This document shows, piece after piece, positions 1 to 9,356 of a DNA stretch of 64,000 bases. Position numbers and translations under genes: made by a program. The first letter of the stretch is position 1; the number at the start of each line of letters is the position of its first letter. Origin of the DNA: Methylobacterium phyllostachyos (lineage in GTDB: Bacteria > Pseudomonadota > Alphaproteobacteria > Rhizobiales > Beijerinckiaceae). Location: contig NZ_FNHS01000010.1 in assembly GCF_900103445.1 (NCBI RefSeq), positions 124,001-188,000 of the forward strand. The letters are read 5' to 3'. Under the pieces are notes generated by a model. That model was not told the DNA's origin, did not search any database, and saw nothing but the letters and a program-made list of their open reading frames with translations.

Positions 1-689
<689 letters not shown>

Positions 690-1127
690 CGGTCTGCACT
701 CCACGCGGCTTCGGGCCTGAGGGAGCCGCGTCTGCCGAAGGGTTGCAAAACCGGGCTGGACGGTCAAACCCGCGGCGGTGCTTTGGCGGAAAAATGCCGT
801 TCTTTTCAGCGGCTTGCACAATCGAAGCGCGATCTGTGCCCAGTGCATTCGCGCCGCGGCAGATGGGCCGCGGCAAACCAGCGCTTCAGTCCTGCGCTTC
901 ATCCGCGCGGGGCCTGGGTGGGTTGCAGGTTCCTGTCGCGAAACAGGCGACCCTTTCTCGAAGCCTGTTCAGGCGTGCGGCATGTCGCAGGGACGAAAAC
1001 AGGTTTCACGCGGCCAGCTGGCGACACATCGCCTTGAGGTGGCGCGCCCCGATTGTCGCCGGCGGCCTGGAGACCATCTTCAAAGGGTGATGACGAATAT
1101 CGGATCCGTCCAGCTGGAGTGACCTCG
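690..1127. other. Intergenic region upstream of rutA
   Basis: About 440 bases between the divergent rutA and DUF4864 genes. Open frames here lack any recognisable domain or Shine-Dalgarno site. It should hold the promoters of both flanking genes, but I see no convincing -35/-10 pair and no full RutR palindrome. Confidence 0.5.
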
Positions 1128-1541
1128 ATGCGCGCGTTACCCGTCCTCGTCCTCGTCCTCGGCCTCGCGGGACCGGCGGCGGCCGACGACGCCGCCCGCG
1201 TGGCGGCCCAGGCCACGATCACCCGGCAGGTCGAGGCGTTCGGGCGCGACGACGCGCCGGCCGCCTACGCCCAGGCGGCTCCGGCGATCCGCGAACTCTT
1301 CCCGAACGCCGACCTGTTCATCGGCATGGTCCGCACCCAGTACCGTCCCGTCTACCGGCACCGCAGCTTCGTGTTCGGCGCGGGCCGGGACACCGGCGAG
1401 GCCAGCGTGGTCCAGTCTGTGGCGATCCAGGACGAGTACGGCGTCGACTGGACCGCCGAGTACAGCCTCGTCCGGGACGCGGACGGGCAGTGGCGCATCA
1501 CCGGCTGCCGCCTGATCAAGGCGCCAGGGACAAACGCCTGA
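1128..1541 (+). CDS. Secreted DUF4864 domain protein
   Basis: A 137-residue protein with a clear cleavable signal peptide (MRALPVLVLVLGLAGPAAADD), so periplasmic. The mature part is a small NTF2-like alpha/beta fold of the DUF4864 type: an N-terminal helix with TITRQVEAFGRDDAPAAYAQA, a central FIGMVRTQYRPVYRHRSF and a C-terminal EYSLVRDADGQWRITGCRL, which is the usual strand of this family. The start at 1128 is chosen because the signal peptide begins there and GGAG lies a few bases upstream; an earlier in-frame start adds 25 residues with no sense as a leader. Function is unknown. It converges on the proline-rich protein gene across a shared terminator. Confidence 0.75.
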   Translation: MRALPVLVLVLGLAGPAAADDAARVAAQATITRQVEAFGRDDAPAAYAQAAPAIRELFPNADLFIGMVRTQYRPVYRHRSFVFGAGRDTGEASVVQSVAIQDEYGVDWTAEYSLVRDADGQWRITGCRLIKAPGTNA

Positions 1542-1558
1542 AGCACGAACGCCTGAAA

Positions 1559-1585
1559 GGCCCGCCGCCTTTGGGGCGGCGGGCC
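1559..1585. terminator. Bidirectional hairpin terminator
   Basis: A perfect 11-bp stem (GGCCCGCCGCC / GGCGGCGGGCC) with a five-base loop lies between two convergent genes, 18 bases after one stop and 8 bases from the other. There is no T-tract, as is common for GC-rich alphaproteobacterial terminators. Confidence 0.7.
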
Positions 1586-1592
1586 CGCGGCA

Positions 1593-1973
1593 TCACCGGG
1601 GTTCCGACTTCAGCGTCGCGAGCTTGTCGAGCATCTGCAGGGTGATGTCGGCGCAGGCCTTCGTCGTGTCGTCGTCGGCGCATTTCACGTCGATGCGGGC
1701 ATCGCCGCGCTCGAGGATGAAATGCGCGCCCTTCGGCGGCGGCGGCGGCGGCGGCGGCGGGCCGTCGGGGCCGCGCTGCGGGCCGCCGGGCGGGGGCGGC
1801 GGCGGCGCGTCGGCACCCGGGCCGCGGCGCGGACCGCCCGGGGGCGGCGGAGGCGGTGCGCCGGCCTCGGGGCCGGGCCGCGGCCCGCCGGGCGGCGGAG
1901 GCGGCGTCTGCGCGAACGCCACGGTGCCGGACAGCAGGGCCGCGACGCCCGCGAGGGCGATGATTCGGGTCAT
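1593..1973 (-). CDS. Secreted proline/glycine-rich hypothetical protein
   Basis: A 126-residue protein with a signal peptide (MTRIIALAGVAALLSGTVAFAQ) followed by a low-complexity stretch of PPPPPGGPxxGP units repeated four times, then a short folded C-terminal domain (FILERGDARIDVKCADDDTTKACADITLQMLDKL) containing two cysteines. The proline units are encoded by a GC-only microsatellite-like tract around positions 1730-1910, which is prone to slippage. The start at 1973 gives the signal peptide; an upstream ATG at 2036 would bury it. I do not recognise a functional family. The C-terminal domain is the only part likely to carry a specific function, possibly disulfide-bonded. Confidence 0.7.
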   Translation of the reverse strand: MTRIIALAGVAALLSGTVAFAQTPPPPPGGPRPGPEAGAPPPPPPGGPRRGPGADAPPPPPPGGPQRGPDGPPPPPPPPPKGAHFILERGDARIDVKCADDDTTKACADITLQMLDKLATLKSEPR

Positions 1974-2188
1974 GTCGGCTCTCTTCGAGGAGGGATCGAC
2001 CCCGCCGGCAGATCGCCGTCGGGTCGGCCGATTCATGGGCTGTCACCGCCGAACCGGCCCTGAACCGCCCCGTTCAGCTTCGGTTAAACCAGCCGCCCCG
2101 CCCTGCGGGCAGACCGGCCGCGCGGCTTTGGGCTTTCGACAGGCCCGCCGGCATCGTGTAGAGGGGGCGCCTTCCCTCGGAGGACCCC

Positions 2189-3601
2189 GTGCTCCACGTC
2201 TCGACCCGCGGCGAGGCCGCGCCGCTCTCGTTCTCGGACGCCCTGCTGGCGGGGCTTGCCCGCGACGGCGGGCTCTACGTGCCGCAGACCTGGCCGCAGA
2301 TCGCGCCTGCGGAGATCGCCGCCCTCGCCGGCCGGCCCTACGCCGAGGCCGCCAAGCGCGTCCTGCGCCCGCTGATCGACGGCGACGTCGCCGGCCCGGA
2401 CCTCGACCGGATGATCGACGGGGCCTACGCGACGTTCCGCCACCCGGCGGTCTGCCCGCTGACCCAGCTCGACGACAACCTGTTCCTGCTGGAACTCTTC
2501 CACGGGCCGACGCTCGCCTTCAAGGACGTGGCGATGCAGCTGCTCGGGCGGCTGATGGACCACGTGCTGACCCAGCGCGGCACCCGCGCCACCATCGTGG
2601 GCGCGACCTCGGGCGATACAGGCTCGGCCGCCGTCGAGGCGTTCGGCGGGCTCGACCGGGTCGACGTGTTCATCCTCTATCCCCACGGGCGGGTCTCGGA
2701 GGTGCAGCGCCGGCAGATGACCTCGGTGCCGGCGCAGAACGTCCATGCGCTCGCCGTCGACGGCACGTTCGACGATTGCCAGAATCTCGTCAAAGCCCTG
2801 TTCCAGCACGCCGATTTCGCCGATGCGGTGCGGCTGTCGGGCGTCAACTCGATCAATTGGGCCCGGGTGGCCGCGCAGGCGGTCTACTACTTCACCAGCG
2901 CGGTGGCGTTGGGTTCGCCGCACCGGCCGGTCTCCTTCGCGGTACCGACCGGCAATTTCGGCGACGTGCTTGCCGGCTGGGTCGCCAAGCAGATGGGCCT
3001 GCCGGTCGGGCGACTGATGATCGGCACCAATGCCAACGACATCCTCGTGCGGACCCTGGAGCACGGCGCCTACGAGCTGCGCGGCGTGGTGCCCACCACC
3101 TCGCCCTCCATGGACATCCAGATTTCTTCGAATTTCGAGCGTCTGCTGTTCGAGGCGCTGGGGCGCGACGCCTCCGCCCTGTCGCGGCTGATGGCCGGGC
3201 TGAAGCAGTCCGGCGGCTTCTCCCTGAGCCCCGAGGTGCTGGCGACGGTCCGCGCGGAGTTCGACGCCGTCGCGGTGCCGGAGCCCGACGTGATGGAAGA
3301 GATCGCCCTCACCCAGGCGGCCACCGGCGTGGTGCTCGATCCCCACAGCGCCATCGGCGTGCGGGCCGGGCGGCGGCTCCTGGAGCAGGATCCCGCGACC
3401 CCGGTCGTGGCGCTGGGCACCGCGCATCCGGCAAAATTCCCGGACGCGGTCGCGAAGGCCACCGGCGGCCTGCGCCCGCCCCTGCCCCCGCACCTCGCCG
3501 ACCTGATGGACCGGCCCGAGCGCCTGACCCGGGTGGCCAACGATCAGGCCGCCCTGGAAAGTCTCATCCGCGAGCGCGCCCGCATCACGCGAGGGGCTTG
3601 A
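2189..3601 (+). CDS. thrC: Threonine synthase
   Basis: PLP-dependent lyase converting O-phospho-L-homoserine to L-threonine, the last step of threonine biosynthesis, cytosolic. At 470 residues it has the length of the bacterial long-form enzyme. It starts with the ThrC N-terminal domain (HVSTRG, ARDGGLYVP). The PLP lysine is K112 in GPTLAFKD, the phosphate/PLP loop is GATSGDTGSAA around 138-148, and SVNSINWAR-like and PTGNFGDVLAGW motifs follow. The start is GTG at 2189 with a strong GGAGG just upstream. A palindromic repeat separates it from the M16 peptidase gene, so co-transcription is possible but the spacing is large. Confidence 0.97.
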   Translation: MLHVSTRGEAAPLSFSDALLAGLARDGGLYVPQTWPQIAPAEIAALAGRPYAEAAKRVLRPLIDGDVAGPDLDRMIDGAYATFRHPAVCPLTQLDDNLFLLELFHGPTLAFKDVAMQLLGRLMDHVLTQRGTRATIVGATSGDTGSAAVEAFGGLDRVDVFILYPHGRVSEVQRRQMTSVPAQNVHALAVDGTFDDCQNLVKALFQHADFADAVRLSGVNSINWARVAAQAVYYFTSAVALGSPHRPVSFAVPTGNFGDVLAGWVAKQMGLPVGRLMIGTNANDILVRTLEHGAYELRGVVPTTSPSMDIQISSNFERLLFEALGRDASALSRLMAGLKQSGGFSLSPEVLATVRAEFDAVAVPEPDVMEEIALTQAATGVVLDPHSAIGVRAGRRLLEQDPATPVVALGTAHPAKFPDAVAKATGGLRPPLPPHLADLMDRPERLTRVANDQAALESLIRERARITRGA

Positions 3602-3627
3602 GTTTGCCGCGGGTGGCACGCCGCTCC

Positions 3628-3799
3628 CCCTCCCCCCTTTGCGGGGGAGGGTGGCCCGCGAAGCGGGTCGGGAGAGGGGAGCGACGGTGCAAGATAAAGT
3701 TGTGGCCTTCAAACCTGCTGCCCATTTTCCTGGAACGGCGCTCCCCTCTCCCGACCCCTGCTGACGCAGGGGCCACCCTCCCCCGCAAAGGGGGGAGGG
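3628..3799. repeat. Long palindromic repeat, family I, copy 1
   Basis: A 172-bp element with perfect 29-bp outer inverted arms (3628-3656 and 3771-3799) and a second inner pair of about 19 bp (3665-3683 and 3739-3757), around a short unpaired centre. A clearly homologous element, with the same arms and a similar centre, lies inside a coding sequence at 63209-63378. It fills most of the thrC to M16 peptidase gap. It encodes nothing itself and looks like a MITE or REP-like element. Confidence 0.85.
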
Positions 3800-3839
3800 A
3801 TTCCGCGCCCGATCCGGCCCCCTCCGCGACGAGCCGTCG

Positions 3840-5135
3840 ATGAACCAGCATTTCTCCACCCACGCCGCCTCGCCGTCGCTGCGCACCACGCGGCTTCCCA
3901 ACGGCGTCACGGTGGTCACCGAGCCGATGCCGGGCGTGGCCACCGCCAGCCTCGGGGTCTGGGTCGGGGCCGGCTCGCGCAACGAGCGCGCCGACGAGGC
4001 CGGGCTGTCCCACCTCATCGAGCACATGGCGTTCAAGGGCACCCGCACCCGCTCGGCGCAGAAGATCGCGGAAGAGATCGAGAATGTCGGCGGCGAGATC
4101 AACGCCGCGACCTCGACCGAGGGGACGAGCTACACCGCCCGGGTGCTCGGCGAGGATGCGGACCTCGCCCTCGACGTGATCGGCGACATCCTCACCGATT
4201 CGGTGTTCGACGCGGGCGAGCTCGCCCGGGAGAAGGGCGTGATCCTCCAGGAATACGCCGCCGTCGAGGACACCCCCGACGACGTGGTCTACGACGCCTT
4301 CACGGAGGCCGCCTTCCCGGACCAGCCGGTCGGCCGGCCGATCCTCGGGCGCCCCGAGACGATCCGGAGCTTCGACGAGGCCGGGATCCGCGCCTATCTC
4401 GACCGGGAATACACGCCGGACCGCATCGTCGTGGCGGGCGCCGGAGCGGTGACCCACGAGGCGATCGTGGCGGCGGCCGAGCGCCATTTCGGCGCCCTCC
4501 CCGCCAAGTCCGCGCCCCAAGCGGTGCCGGGCGCCTATGGCGGCGGCGAGCGGCGGATGCCGCGCAAGCTCGAACAGGCCAACGTGGTGATCGGCCTACC
4601 GGGCCTCTCCTTCCGGGACGAGCGCTACTACGCGCTGCACATGTTCGCGCAGGTGCTGGGCGGCGGCCTGACCTCGCGGCTGTGGCAGGAGGTGCGCGAG
4701 ACCCGCGGCCTCGCCTACGAGATCCAGGCCTTCCACTGGCCGTTCTCGGATTGCGGCCTGTTCGGCATCGGCGCCGGCACCGCCGGGGCGGACCTGCCCG
4801 AACTCGTCGACGTGACGCTCGCCGCGACCGCCCGGGCGGCCCGCGACCTCGACACCGTCGAGATCGCCCGCGCCAAGGCGCAGCTCAAGGTGTCGCTGCT
4901 CTCGGCGCTGGAGACGCCGGGCGGCCGGATCGAACGCAACGCCCGCCAGATTCTGGCCTGGGGCCGGGTCATCCCCGCCGGGGAGGTGATCGCCAAGGTC
5001 GACGCGGTCACCGTGGAGGACGTCCGCGCCGCCGCCGCCGCGATGCTCAAGGGCACGCCGACGCTGGCGGCGATCGGCCCGATCCGCAAGCTGCCGAGCC
5101 TCGCCACGATCGCGGGCGCGCTCCAGGGGGCCTGA
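3840..5135 (+). CDS. M16 family zinc metallopeptidase (processing-peptidase type)
   Basis: A 431-residue M16B peptidase of the bacterial relatives of mitochondrial processing peptidase beta. The inverted zinc motif HxxEH is H58-L-I-E61-H62, with the third ligand expected at E138 in LQEYAAVEDTPDD. The C-terminal half has the usual LGGGLTSRLWQEVRETRGLAYEI substrate-side motif. No signal peptide is visible, so a cytosolic or membrane-associated role is likely; the substrate cannot be told from sequence. The ATG follows directly after the end of the repeat-containing spacer without a strong Shine-Dalgarno site. Confidence 0.92.
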   Translation: MNQHFSTHAASPSLRTTRLPNGVTVVTEPMPGVATASLGVWVGAGSRNERADEAGLSHLIEHMAFKGTRTRSAQKIAEEIENVGGEINAATSTEGTSYTARVLGEDADLALDVIGDILTDSVFDAGELAREKGVILQEYAAVEDTPDDVVYDAFTEAAFPDQPVGRPILGRPETIRSFDEAGIRAYLDREYTPDRIVVAGAGAVTHEAIVAAAERHFGALPAKSAPQAVPGAYGGGERRMPRKLEQANVVIGLPGLSFRDERYYALHMFAQVLGGGLTSRLWQEVRETRGLAYEIQAFHWPFSDCGLFGIGAGTAGADLPELVDVTLAATARAARDLDTVEIARAKAQLKVSLLSALETPGGRIERNARQILAWGRVIPAGEVIAKVDAVTVEDVRAAAAAMLKGTPTLAAIGPIRKLPSLATIAGALQGA

Positions 5136-5147
5136 GAGCCGGTCCTG

Positions 5148-5280
5148 GTTTCGAAAGGGCGCGCCCTTTCGCGGGTCCAGGGCAGAGCCCTGGTGCTGGA
5201 CCTCGTCCGGTATCGGGCTTCGCCTGATCTCAGGGCTCTGCCCTGAGGACCCGCCAAAGGGCACGGCCCTTTGGAAACCC
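5148..5280. repeat. Palindromic repeat, family II, copy 1
   Basis: A 133-bp element bounded by inverted ends of the form GGTTTCnAAAGGGC and CCCTTTnGAAACC. Each end carries its own small hairpin (GGGCGCGCCC on the left, CCAAAGGGCACGGCCCTTTGG on the right), and an inner stem sits around GGGCTCTGCCC. Related copies lie at 18293, 41399 and 51904, with a half copy at 24073. Confidence 0.8.
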
Positions 5281-5424
5281 GGGATCGTCGGTCAAACCGG
5301 CTCTGGATCGTGCCGCGAAATGGCCGCCGCAACTTGATTTGGCCGCAAAAGGGCGCGATCCGCTCGATCGAGGCCGCCGGGGCGGCTGACGCCGCTTCTC
5401 GCACGGCCGGACACCAAGACACCC

Positions 5425-8307
5425 TTGCGCATCCTCGCCCTCCTCCTGACCCTGGTCGGCGGTCTCGTCGGTGCCCTCGCCTTCAGCGCGCCCGCCTGGG
5501 CCGTGGAGGCGGTGCGCGTCACCCTCGACGCCCCGGTGATCGACCTGACCGGCGCGATCGAGCGCTACCGCTCGGACGGCGACCTGATCCAGATCTCCAC
5601 GGCGCCCGGCAAGGACGGGATCGTGCGCCGCATCGTCGTGAAGGCGCGCGATGCCGGCGCCCGGCCCGACTGGATCGTGTTCGCGCTCACAAACGACACC
5701 GACGAGCAGATCGACCGCATCCTCGTCGCCCCGCATTTCCGGCTGGTCGATTCCGGGGTGATCTGGCCCGATCTCGGCGGCTCGCGGATCGCCGCCATCA
5801 CGGCGAGCCAGGGCATCCGGCCCGAGCGCGACGAGAACCCGGAGGCCGACCAGTTCACGATCACGCTGGATCCCGGCACCACCGTCACCTACGTGGCCGA
5901 ATTGCGCGGCGCCAACATCCCCCAGCTGCACCTCTGGGATCAGGATGCCTACCGCCGGAAATCCGCCGGCCTGACCCTCTACAAGGGCATCATCATCGGG
6001 ATCAGCGGGTTGCTGGCCCTGTTCCTGACCATCGTGTTCGTGGTCAAGGGCGCGATCATCTTCCCTGCCGCCGCCGCGCTCGCCTGGTCGGTGCTCGCCT
6101 ATGCCTGCATCGATTTCGGCTTCCTGCAGCGGGTCTTCCCGGTCACCGAGCTGGCCGAGCGGGTCTACCGGGCCTCCGCCGAGGCGGTGCTCGGGGCAAC
6201 GCTGCTGGTCTTCCTGTTCGCCTACCTGAACCTCGCCCGCTGGCACGTGCGCTACAGCCACGTGGCGTTCTTCTGGCTCGCCTTCCTGGCGGGTCTCGTG
6301 GGGCTCGCGGTGTTCGATCCGCCGGTGGCGGCGGGGGTGGCGCGCATCTCCATCGCGGCGGTGGCCGGCATCGGCCTGCTGCTGATCCTCTACCTCGCGG
6401 TCCATAACGGCTACGACCGGGCGATCCTGCTGGTGCCGACCTGGCTGCTGCTGGTCGTCTGGGTGGCGGCGGCGGGCTTCGCGGTCACCGGCCAGATCGG
6501 CAGCGACCTCGTGCAGCCGGCCCTGATCGGCGGCCTCGTGCTGATCGTGATGCTGATCGGCTTCACGGTGCTCCAGCACGCCTTCGCGGGGGGCGGCCTC
6601 AGCCACGCGCTGGTCTCCGACACCGAGCGCCGGGCGCTGGCGCTGACGGGGGCCGGCGACGTGGTGTTCGACTGGGACGTGCCGGCCGACCGGGTCTTCG
6701 TCGGCCCGGAGATCGAGGCCCAGCTCGGCCTCGCCCGGGGCACCCTGGAGGGGCCGGCGACCAACTGGCTCGGCGCCCTCCACCCGTTCGACGTGGAGCG
6801 CTACTCGGCGGCCCTCGACACGGTGATCGAGGAGCGGCGCGGCCGCATCGTCCACGATTTCCGCCTCCGCTCGGAGGCCGGCACCTTCTTCTGGTACCGG
6901 CTGAAGGCGCGGCCGGTGATCGGCGCCGACGGCGAGGTGATCCGCGTGGTCGGCACGATCGCGGACGTCACCGAGATCAAGACCGCCGAGGAGCGCCTGC
7001 TCCACGACGCGGTGCACGACAGCCTGACCGGCCTGCCGAACCGCGAATTGTTCGGCGACCGCCTCGACGCGGCCCTCGCCTTCGCCAGCCAGGATCCGCG
7101 CCTCAAGCCCACCGTGATCGTGCTCGACGTCGACCGGTTCAAGGGCATCAACGACGCGATCGGCCTCTCGGCGGGCGACTCGATCCTGCTGACCCTCTCG
7201 CGCCGCCTCGGCCGCCTGCTGCGGCCGCAGGACACGCTCGCTCGGGTGGCGGGCGACGAGTTCGCGGTGATCCTGGTCTCGGAGCGCGAGCCCGACCGGA
7301 TCCTGGCCTTCGCCGAGATGATCCGCCGGGCGATCGCCACCCCGATCACCTACGCCGACCGGGAGATTTTTTTGACCGTCTCGATCGGCCTCGCCCTCTA
7401 CGAGGCCGGCGCCAACCTGAAGCGCGACGAGGTGTTCAAGAGCGCCGAGATCGCCATGATCCAGGCCAAGCGCAACGGCGGCGACCGGATCGAGGTGTTC
7501 CGCGCCCATATGCGCACCGACCGCTCGGACCGGCTGATGCTGGAGAGCGACCTGCGCAAGGCGATCGAGCGCAACGAGATGAAGGTGCTGTTCCTGCCGG
7601 TGGTGCGGCTGGAAGACCGCACCGTGGCGGGGTTCGAGACGGTCTTGCGCTGGGACCACCCGAAACTCGGGCGCATCCCCGCCTCGACCTTCCTGCCGCT
7701 CGCCGAGGAGAGCGGCTTCATCGTCAATCTCGGCATCTTCGCCCTGGAACGCACGGCGCTGGAACTCGCGGCGTGGCAGCGCTCCCTGGAGGTCGAGCCG
7801 CCGATCTTCGCGGCCTGCAACCTGTCCTCGCGCCAGCTCCTGCGCCACGACCTCCTGCACGACGTGAAGACCGTGATGGCCCGCTCCGGCGCCCTGCCCG
7901 GCTCGCTCAAGCTGGAATTCAGCGAGAGCCTCGTGATGGAGAACCCGGAATACGCCGCCCAGATGCTGGCGCGGATCCACGACCTCGGGGCGGGCCTGTG
8001 CCTGTCGGATTTCGGCACCGGCTACTCGGCGCTGTCGTATCTCCAGCGCTTCCCGTTCGACACGATCAAGGTCGACGCGACCTTCGTGCGCCAGATCGGC
8101 ACCGGCCAGACCGCGATCCTGCGCTCGATCGTGCGCATGGCGAGCGAGCTGAACCTCGCCATCGTGGCGGAGGGCTGCGAATCGGAGGCCGACGCCCAGG
8201 CGCTCGCCGGGCTCGGCTGCGAATATGCCCTCGGCCCGGCCTTCGGCGAGCCGATGACCCTGCTGCAGGCTCGTCAGATCGTCGGCGCCGCGCCGGAAGC
8301 CGCCTGA
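5425..8307 (+). CDS. Membrane GGDEF/EAL protein with 7TM sensor and PAS
   Basis: A 960-residue membrane protein that should sense a periplasmic or membrane signal and control cyclic di-GMP. In order: signal-like leader (about 1-26), periplasmic 7TMR-DISM-type beta domain (to about 190), seven hydrophobic segments (about 195-395), a PAS domain (about 410-525), GGDEF (about 535-690) and EAL (about 700-955). The GGDEF signature reads AGDEF at 609-613, a variant that can be active. In the EAL domain the key motifs deviate: ETV at 738-740 and SDFGTG at 861-866 in place of DDFGTG, so one metal-binding aspartate is a serine. The phosphodiesterase may be inactive. The start is TTG at 5425, chosen because the hydrophobic leader begins there; no good Shine-Dalgarno site is seen. 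Confidence 0.9.
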   Translation: MRILALLLTLVGGLVGALAFSAPAWAVEAVRVTLDAPVIDLTGAIERYRSDGDLIQISTAPGKDGIVRRIVVKARDAGARPDWIVFALTNDTDEQIDRILVAPHFRLVDSGVIWPDLGGSRIAAITASQGIRPERDENPEADQFTITLDPGTTVTYVAELRGANIPQLHLWDQDAYRRKSAGLTLYKGIIIGISGLLALFLTIVFVVKGAIIFPAAAALAWSVLAYACIDFGFLQRVFPVTELAERVYRASAEAVLGATLLVFLFAYLNLARWHVRYSHVAFFWLAFLAGLVGLAVFDPPVAAGVARISIAAVAGIGLLLILYLAVHNGYDRAILLVPTWLLLVVWVAAAGFAVTGQIGSDLVQPALIGGLVLIVMLIGFTVLQHAFAGGGLSHALVSDTERRALALTGAGDVVFDWDVPADRVFVGPEIEAQLGLARGTLEGPATNWLGALHPFDVERYSAALDTVIEERRGRIVHDFRLRSEAGTFFWYRLKARPVIGADGEVIRVVGTIADVTEIKTAEERLLHDAVHDSLTGLPNRELFGDRLDAALAFASQDPRLKPTVIVLDVDRFKGINDAIGLSAGDSILLTLSRRLGRLLRPQDTLARVAGDEFAVILVSEREPDRILAFAEMIRRAIATPITYADREIFLTVSIGLALYEAGANLKRDEVFKSAEIAMIQAKRNGGDRIEVFRAHMRTDRSDRLMLESDLRKAIERNEMKVLFLPVVRLEDRTVAGFETVLRWDHPKLGRIPASTFLPLAEESGFIVNLGIFALERTALELAAWQRSLEVEPPIFAACNLSSRQLLRHDLLHDVKTVMARSGALPGSLKLEFSESLVMENPEYAAQMLARIHDLGAGLCLSDFGTGYSALSYLQRFPFDTIKVDATFVRQIGTGQTAILRSIVRMASELNLAIVAEGCESEADAQALAGLGCEYALGPAFGEPMTLLQARQIVGAAPEAA

Positions 8308-8308
8308 T

Positions 8309-8324
8309 ACCAACCTAGATTGGT
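8309..8324. promoter_or_regulatory. Inverted repeat upstream of the globin gene
   Basis: ACCAACCTAGATTGGT has perfect five-base arms (ACCAA/TTGGT) with a six-base centre. It sits right after the GGDEF/EAL stop codon and 60 bases before the globin start. It could be an operator for the globin gene or a weak hairpin ending the previous transcript. Confidence 0.35.
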
Positions 8325-8384
8325 TCTTGAGCGTGTGGGCCGGGTGTAACCTGCCGGGGTGGAGATTCCCTGGCAGGTGCTGCG

Positions 8385-8795
8385 ATGACCCCCGAACAGA
8401 TCAAGCTGGTGCAGGACAGCTTTGCGAAGGTGCGGCCGATCGCCGGGACGGCGGCCGACCTGTTCTATGGCCGCTTGTTCGAGATCGCCCCGCAGGTGCG
8501 CCCCCTCTTCCCCGACGACATGGCCGAGCAGAAGAAGAAGCTGATGGCGATGCTGGGGCTGGCGGTGGCCAATCTCAACCACCCGGACACGGTGGTGCCG
8601 GCGCTCCAGGATCTCGGGCGCAAGCACATCGCCTACGGCACGCAGGCTGCCCATTACGCGCCGGTGGGCGAAGCCCTGCTCTGGACCCTGGAACAGGGGC
8701 TGGGGCCGGATTTCACCCCGGAGGTGCGCGAGGCGTGGGTCGAGACCTATACGCTCGTCGCCGGGGTGATGAAGGAGGCTGCGGCGGCGGCGTGA
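8385..8795 (+). CDS. Single-domain bacterial globin
   Basis: A 136-residue haem globin of the Vitreoscilla/flavohaemoglobin (M) lineage without a reductase domain. The proximal haem histidine is H81 in GRKHIAYGTQAAHYAPVGEALL, the family's F-helix signature. F27/Y28 lie at the B10 region. The C-terminal helix AWVETYTLVAGVMKEAA completes the fold. Such proteins bind O2 and NO, and can act in NO dioxygenation when given electrons by a reductase. About 560 bases downstream lies an FNR-like reductase gene on the same strand, which could supply that function (inference). The start is supported by the family N terminus MTPEQIKLVQDSF. Confidence 0.93.
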   Translation: MTPEQIKLVQDSFAKVRPIAGTAADLFYGRLFEIAPQVRPLFPDDMAEQKKKLMAMLGLAVANLNHPDTVVPALQDLGRKHIAYGTQAAHYAPVGEALLWTLEQGLGPDFTPEVREAWVETYTLVAGVMKEAAAAA

Positions 8796-8886
8796 GTCGC
8801 GCAGTGATTTAAGCCCACCTTAACCATGTCCGCGCAAGCTCCTGTTGATGGATGGGCGCGCCGGCGCCCGGCATGGGGATGGGCGG

Positions 8887-9294
8887 ATGGCCGAGGCGGC
8901 ACGGCGTTATCAGCAGGCAGGCAGCTCGGATCTCTTGCGCCGCCTGATGGCCCGGCCGGTCCGGCTGGACCCGCAGGCCCGGACCCGGCTGCCCCTGCCC
9001 GGCCGTGACTTGCCCGGCCGTGACTTGCCCGGTCACGACCTCCAGCGCGCCGACGAGCCCGAGACAGGGCCCGGCGAAGACCTCTTTGACGATGCGGAGG
9101 ACGCCGACGCCATCGCCCGCCTCGAGACCGAGCTTCAGGTGATGAAGGCGGTGCTTCGCGCCCAGCGGCAGGAGGTCGAATCGCTGCGGGCGCAGCGCCA
9201 GCTCCTCACCGAATCCGCCGCCAGCGACGATGTCCGCGCGACCCGCGAGCGCTGGGCGGCTCTGGTCGATTCGCTCCTGATCCGTGCCCCGTGA
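8887..9294 (+). CDS. Hypothetical protein with coiled coil
   Basis: A 135-residue protein with no domain I recognise. It has a tandem pentapeptide LPGRD-LPGRD-LPGHD around residues 38-52, an acidic segment, then a likely coiled coil (ARLETELQVMKAVLRAQRQE and on), and a conserved-looking C terminus RERWAALVDSLLIRAP. The pentapeptides are encoded by near-identical 15-bp direct repeats. The start at 8887 (MAEAARRYQQ) is preferred over upstream TTG/ATG codons at 8845-8848 because the extra residues look like untranslated leader. It lies between the globin and the FNR-like gene, nearly abutting the latter, so the three may form one operon. Confidence 0.65.
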   Translation: MAEAARRYQQAGSSDLLRRLMARPVRLDPQARTRLPLPGRDLPGRDLPGHDLQRADEPETGPGEDLFDDAEDADAIARLETELQVMKAVLRAQRQEVESLRAQRQLLTESAASDDVRATRERWAALVDSLLIRAP

Positions 9295-9356
9295 ACCCGC
9301 CCTCCCTCGTGAACCCACCTTCGGTGAGCCCTCTCCAGACCACGCGGGGTAAGGCC

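Noticed and set aside
752..767. Possible RutR site upstream of rutA
   Set aside because: Only the right half (CGGTCAA) resembles the TTGACCA-N2-TGGTCAA palindrome.
5230..8313. Over 1000-codon minus-strand open frame opposite the GGDEF/EAL gene
   Set aside because: A third-position GC shadow; composition is histidine/arginine/glutamine-rich with no recognisable motif.
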